DNA of 14,219 nucleotides from JACOXT01 sp964372855 (GTDB lineage Bacteria > Patescibacteriota > Microgenomatia > Levybacterales > UBA12049). Each line of letters begins with the position of its first letter. Positions within the stretch are counted from its first letter, which is position 1. Both the position numbers and the translations under genes were made by a program. This document shows, piece after piece, positions 12,494-14,219 of the stretch. The DNA lies in NCBI GenBank assembly GCA_964372855.1, contig CAYJRY010000030.1, forward strand, positions 1 through 14,219, given 5' to 3'. The notes beneath the pieces were generated by a model. That model searched no databases. It saw only the letters and a list, made by a program, of their open reading frames with translations, and was not told the origin of the DNA.

Positions 12494-12559
12494 AGCGTTT
12501 AGTTATTAGCGTCTAGCGTCTAGTTAAACTAAACGCTAGTAGCTAGTTGCTAGACGCTA
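12494..12559. repeat. Inverted heptamer array at the pilB/pilT junction
   Basis: From 12494 on the + strand the sequence divides into 7-bp units. Five are of the AGnnnnT/A type (AGCGTCT twice), then four of the CTAnnnG type (such as CTAGACG), which are close to the reverse complement. A perfect 11-bp inverted repeat, TAGCGTCTAGC (12507-12517) and GCTAGACGCTA (12549-12559), results. An alternative near-perfect palindrome lies at 12514-12538. The array supplies the pilB stop codon (12557-12559). A hairpin here could tune pilT expression against pilB; no T-run follows it in the direction of transcription. Confidence 0.75.
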
Positions 12560-14219
12560 CTCTTGTGCTACTCTTAGTACTTCTTCTACTGTAGTGATTC
12601 CTTTTAAAACTTTCAAGTATCCATCCTGTTTCATAGTTACCATCCCCTCAATAATAGCCTCTTTTTCTATGGTACCACTATCCGCGTTTTGCAGAATAAG
12701 ACTTGAAATTTTTTGAGTTATAGGTAGAGTTTCAAAAATCCCAACTCTTCCAACGTAACCTGAAAGTCCGCATTTATCGCATCCTTTACCCTTGTAGAAT
12801 TTCACTTCAGTTGTATTCTTTGGAAAAAGAGGCCCCAATACCTTCTTCATTTCCTCAACAATTTGTGGTAAAACGGGCTGGACTATTGCGCAATTTTTAC
12901 AAATTTTGCGTGTAATTCGCTGTCCTACAATCGCGTTTACAGTTGAAGCAAGTAAAAAATTTTCAGCGTTTAAGTCCAAGAGTCGCGGCAAAGCACTAGA
13001 TGCATTAGATGTGTGAAGCGTTGAGAAAACCAAATGTCCGGTGAGTGCCGCCTGAAGAGCAAGATCGGTTGTTTCCTTGTCTCGAATTTCTCCAACTAAA
13101 ATTATATTTGGGTCCTGCCGAAGAAAGGCTCTAAGACCTGTTGCAAATGTAAGCCCCACTCCCGGATTAATCGCGACTTGATTAACTCCGGGAATTTCAT
13201 ATTCGACTGGATCTTCCAGGGACATGATATTGACTCTTGTTGTATTTAGTCTTGCTAAAATTGAATAAAGAGTGGTAGTTTTACCTGATCCCGTAGGACC
13301 GCAAACTATAATTATTCCATGAGGTCTTAGGATCGAGGTCTCCAAATTCCTAAGCGTTGATCCTGTAAGACCAAGCGTATCAAGACTTGGTACTCCTCCT
13401 GATTTTCTAAGAAGTCTCATAACTATTTTTTCTCCATGAGTTGTGGGAAGACAAGATATGCGAAGATCTACTTCTTCACTCTCAATCTTGAAATTAAACC
13501 TGCCGTCTTGAGGAATACGATGTTCATCTATTTTCATCTCTGAAAGAATTTTAATTCTAGAAACTACTCCTTCCTGAACATTTTTAGGAAGACTCAAACG
13601 GTCATACAATATCCCATCAATTCTAAATCTCACTCTCACCCTATCTTCCTGAGGCTCAATATGCACATCTGAGGCACGGCTTGTGACAGCATACTCCAAA
13701 ATGGTTGATACGATATTTGCAATTGGGGCCTCCTTTATAATATCTTTTATTTCCTTGGAGTCAATAGTTCGAGTTTTGGTAAGCTCTTCTGTTTCTTTCA
13801 ATGCTTTGCCTACCTCACCTACCAATTCTTGACGGTACTGCTCTTCGATTGCTCTGGTTACTTCTTCTTTTGATGCAGCAAAAGATTTAATTGTAAGCCC
13901 TGTTTTTTGGGCAACAAACTGTAATGCTTCCAAATCTGAAGGCTCACTCATCGCGATAGAAAGGGTTTTTGATTTGTCATCATAAACAAAAGGAATAAGT
14001 GAAAATCTAGTAGCTACAGCTTTTGATATAAGACTCAAGGCCTGTGGTGCAAAAGATGTATTCTCCAAAGAAATAAAAGGCACACCGATTATTTTCGCTT
14101 TTATTTCAGCAATTTTTTGTTCTGGAATTAAATTTAAGTTTTTAATGACAGTCTCATGAGATACTCCTTGGCTCGCGCTTTTTACTCTAACATCGTCGTA
14201 TTGTTCTTTTGTTAAGAGA
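12557..14219 (-). CDS. pilB: PilB, pilus assembly ATPase (N-terminus outside window)
   Basis: This hexameric ATPase drives pilus polymerisation. The frame stays open through the right edge. A GTG at 14083 is not the start, because the 45 codons upstream read as the normal GspE N-terminal domain (EQYDDVRVKSASQGVSHETV, then IPEQKIAEIKAKIIG before PFISL). Of about 553 visible residues: N-terminal MshEN-type domain (1 to about 130), second domain ASDVHIEP...RIDG (about 182-201), Walker A GPTGSGKT (307-314), Asp box LEDPVEYE, Walker B DPNIILVGEIRD (369-380), His box TGHLVFSTLHTS (393-404). A zinc site with CKNC (440-443) and CDKC (480-483) marks it as PilB/GspE rather than PilT. Probably only some 10-25 residues are missing. 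It heads the visible pilus operon. Confidence 0.96.
   Translation of the reverse strand, partial: LLTKEQYDDVRVKSASQGVSHETVIKNLNLIPEQKIAEIKAKIIGVPFISLENTSFAPQALSLISKAVATRFSLIPFVYDDKSKTLSIAMSEPSDLEALQFVAQKTGLTIKSFAASKEEVTRAIEEQYRQELVGEVGKALKETEELTKTRTIDSKEIKDIIKEAPIANIVSTILEYAVTSRASDVHIEPQEDRVRVRFRIDGILYDRLSLPKNVQEGVVSRIKILSEMKIDEHRIPQDGRFNFKIESEEVDLRISCLPTTHGEKIVMRLLRKSGGVPSLDTLGLTGSTLRNLETSILRPHGIIIVCGPTGSGKTTTLYSILARLNTTRVNIMSLEDPVEYEIPGVNQVAINPGVGLTFATGLRAFLRQDPNIILVGEIRDKETTDLALQAALTGHLVFSTLHTSNASSALPRLLDLNAENFLLASTVNAIVGQRITRKICKNCAIVQPVLPQIVEEMKKVLGPLFPKNTTEVKFYKGKGCDKCGLSGYVGRVGIFETLPITQKISSLILQNADSGTIEKEAIIEGMVTMKQDGYLKVLKGITTVEEVLRVAQE

Noticed and set aside
10150..12559. CRISPR array, considered for the repeated short units.
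   Set aside because: Units are 7 bp, directly adjacent and degenerate, with no spacers of regular length and no cas genes.
14081..14083. GTG as the start of pilB.
   Set aside because: Coding with clear GspE N-terminal character continues upstream to the right edge, so the gene is cut by the window rather than starting here.

Overview
The window looks like part of the genome of a Candidatus Patescibacteria (CPR) member, perhaps near the Microgenomates. This is inferred from low G+C, compact genes, the style of the PilO, PilM and prepilin proteins, and a type IV pilus locus with no secretin gene. Nothing here fixes the taxon. TGA is used as a stop repeatedly (rnc, rpsP and several pilin genes), so there is no sign of the UGA-to-glycine recoding of Gracilibacteria.

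Layout. Positions 1-1589 (+ strand) hold a housekeeping block: the 3' end of rnc, then rpsP, a khpA-like KH gene and trmD, nearly back to back. The rimM gene often found between khpA and trmD is absent. From 1567 to the right edge everything is on the - strand. Read right to left it is a long type IV pilus locus: pilB (start lies outside the window), pilT, pilC, a major-pilin candidate, a decayed small gene, pilD, two GspG-like pilins, two GspH/FimT-like minor pilins, PilV/GspI-, PilW/GspJ- and PilX/GspK-like minor pilins, then pilM, pilN and pilO. trmD and pilO converge and overlap by 23 bp.

How the genes work together. PilD trims and methylates the prepilins. PilB drives assembly and PilT retraction through the platform protein PilC. 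PilM, PilN and PilO form the inner alignment complex. The H-H-I-J-K minor pilins probably form the priming tip. No pilP or pilQ is visible, as expected for a cell without an outer membrane.

Two patterns cut across the genes. First, arrays of tandem 7-bp units occur at the pilB/pilT junction, before the major pilin, inside pilD, and in the leader or start regions of three prepilin genes. They are mostly GAAGTAT-like, with ATTAATG-like and AGCGTCT-like variants. Second, rpsP, pilD and the pilX-like gene each have an extended -10 element (TGn plus hexamer) ending exactly 6 nt before the start codon, with a plausible -35. This suggests leaderless transcripts. Some internal genes instead have good Shine-Dalgarno sites or 4-nt ATGA overlaps. 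A 12-bp perfect inverted repeat in the leader-coding part of the major pilin, and an A8 tract in its promoter spacer, are further possible control points.
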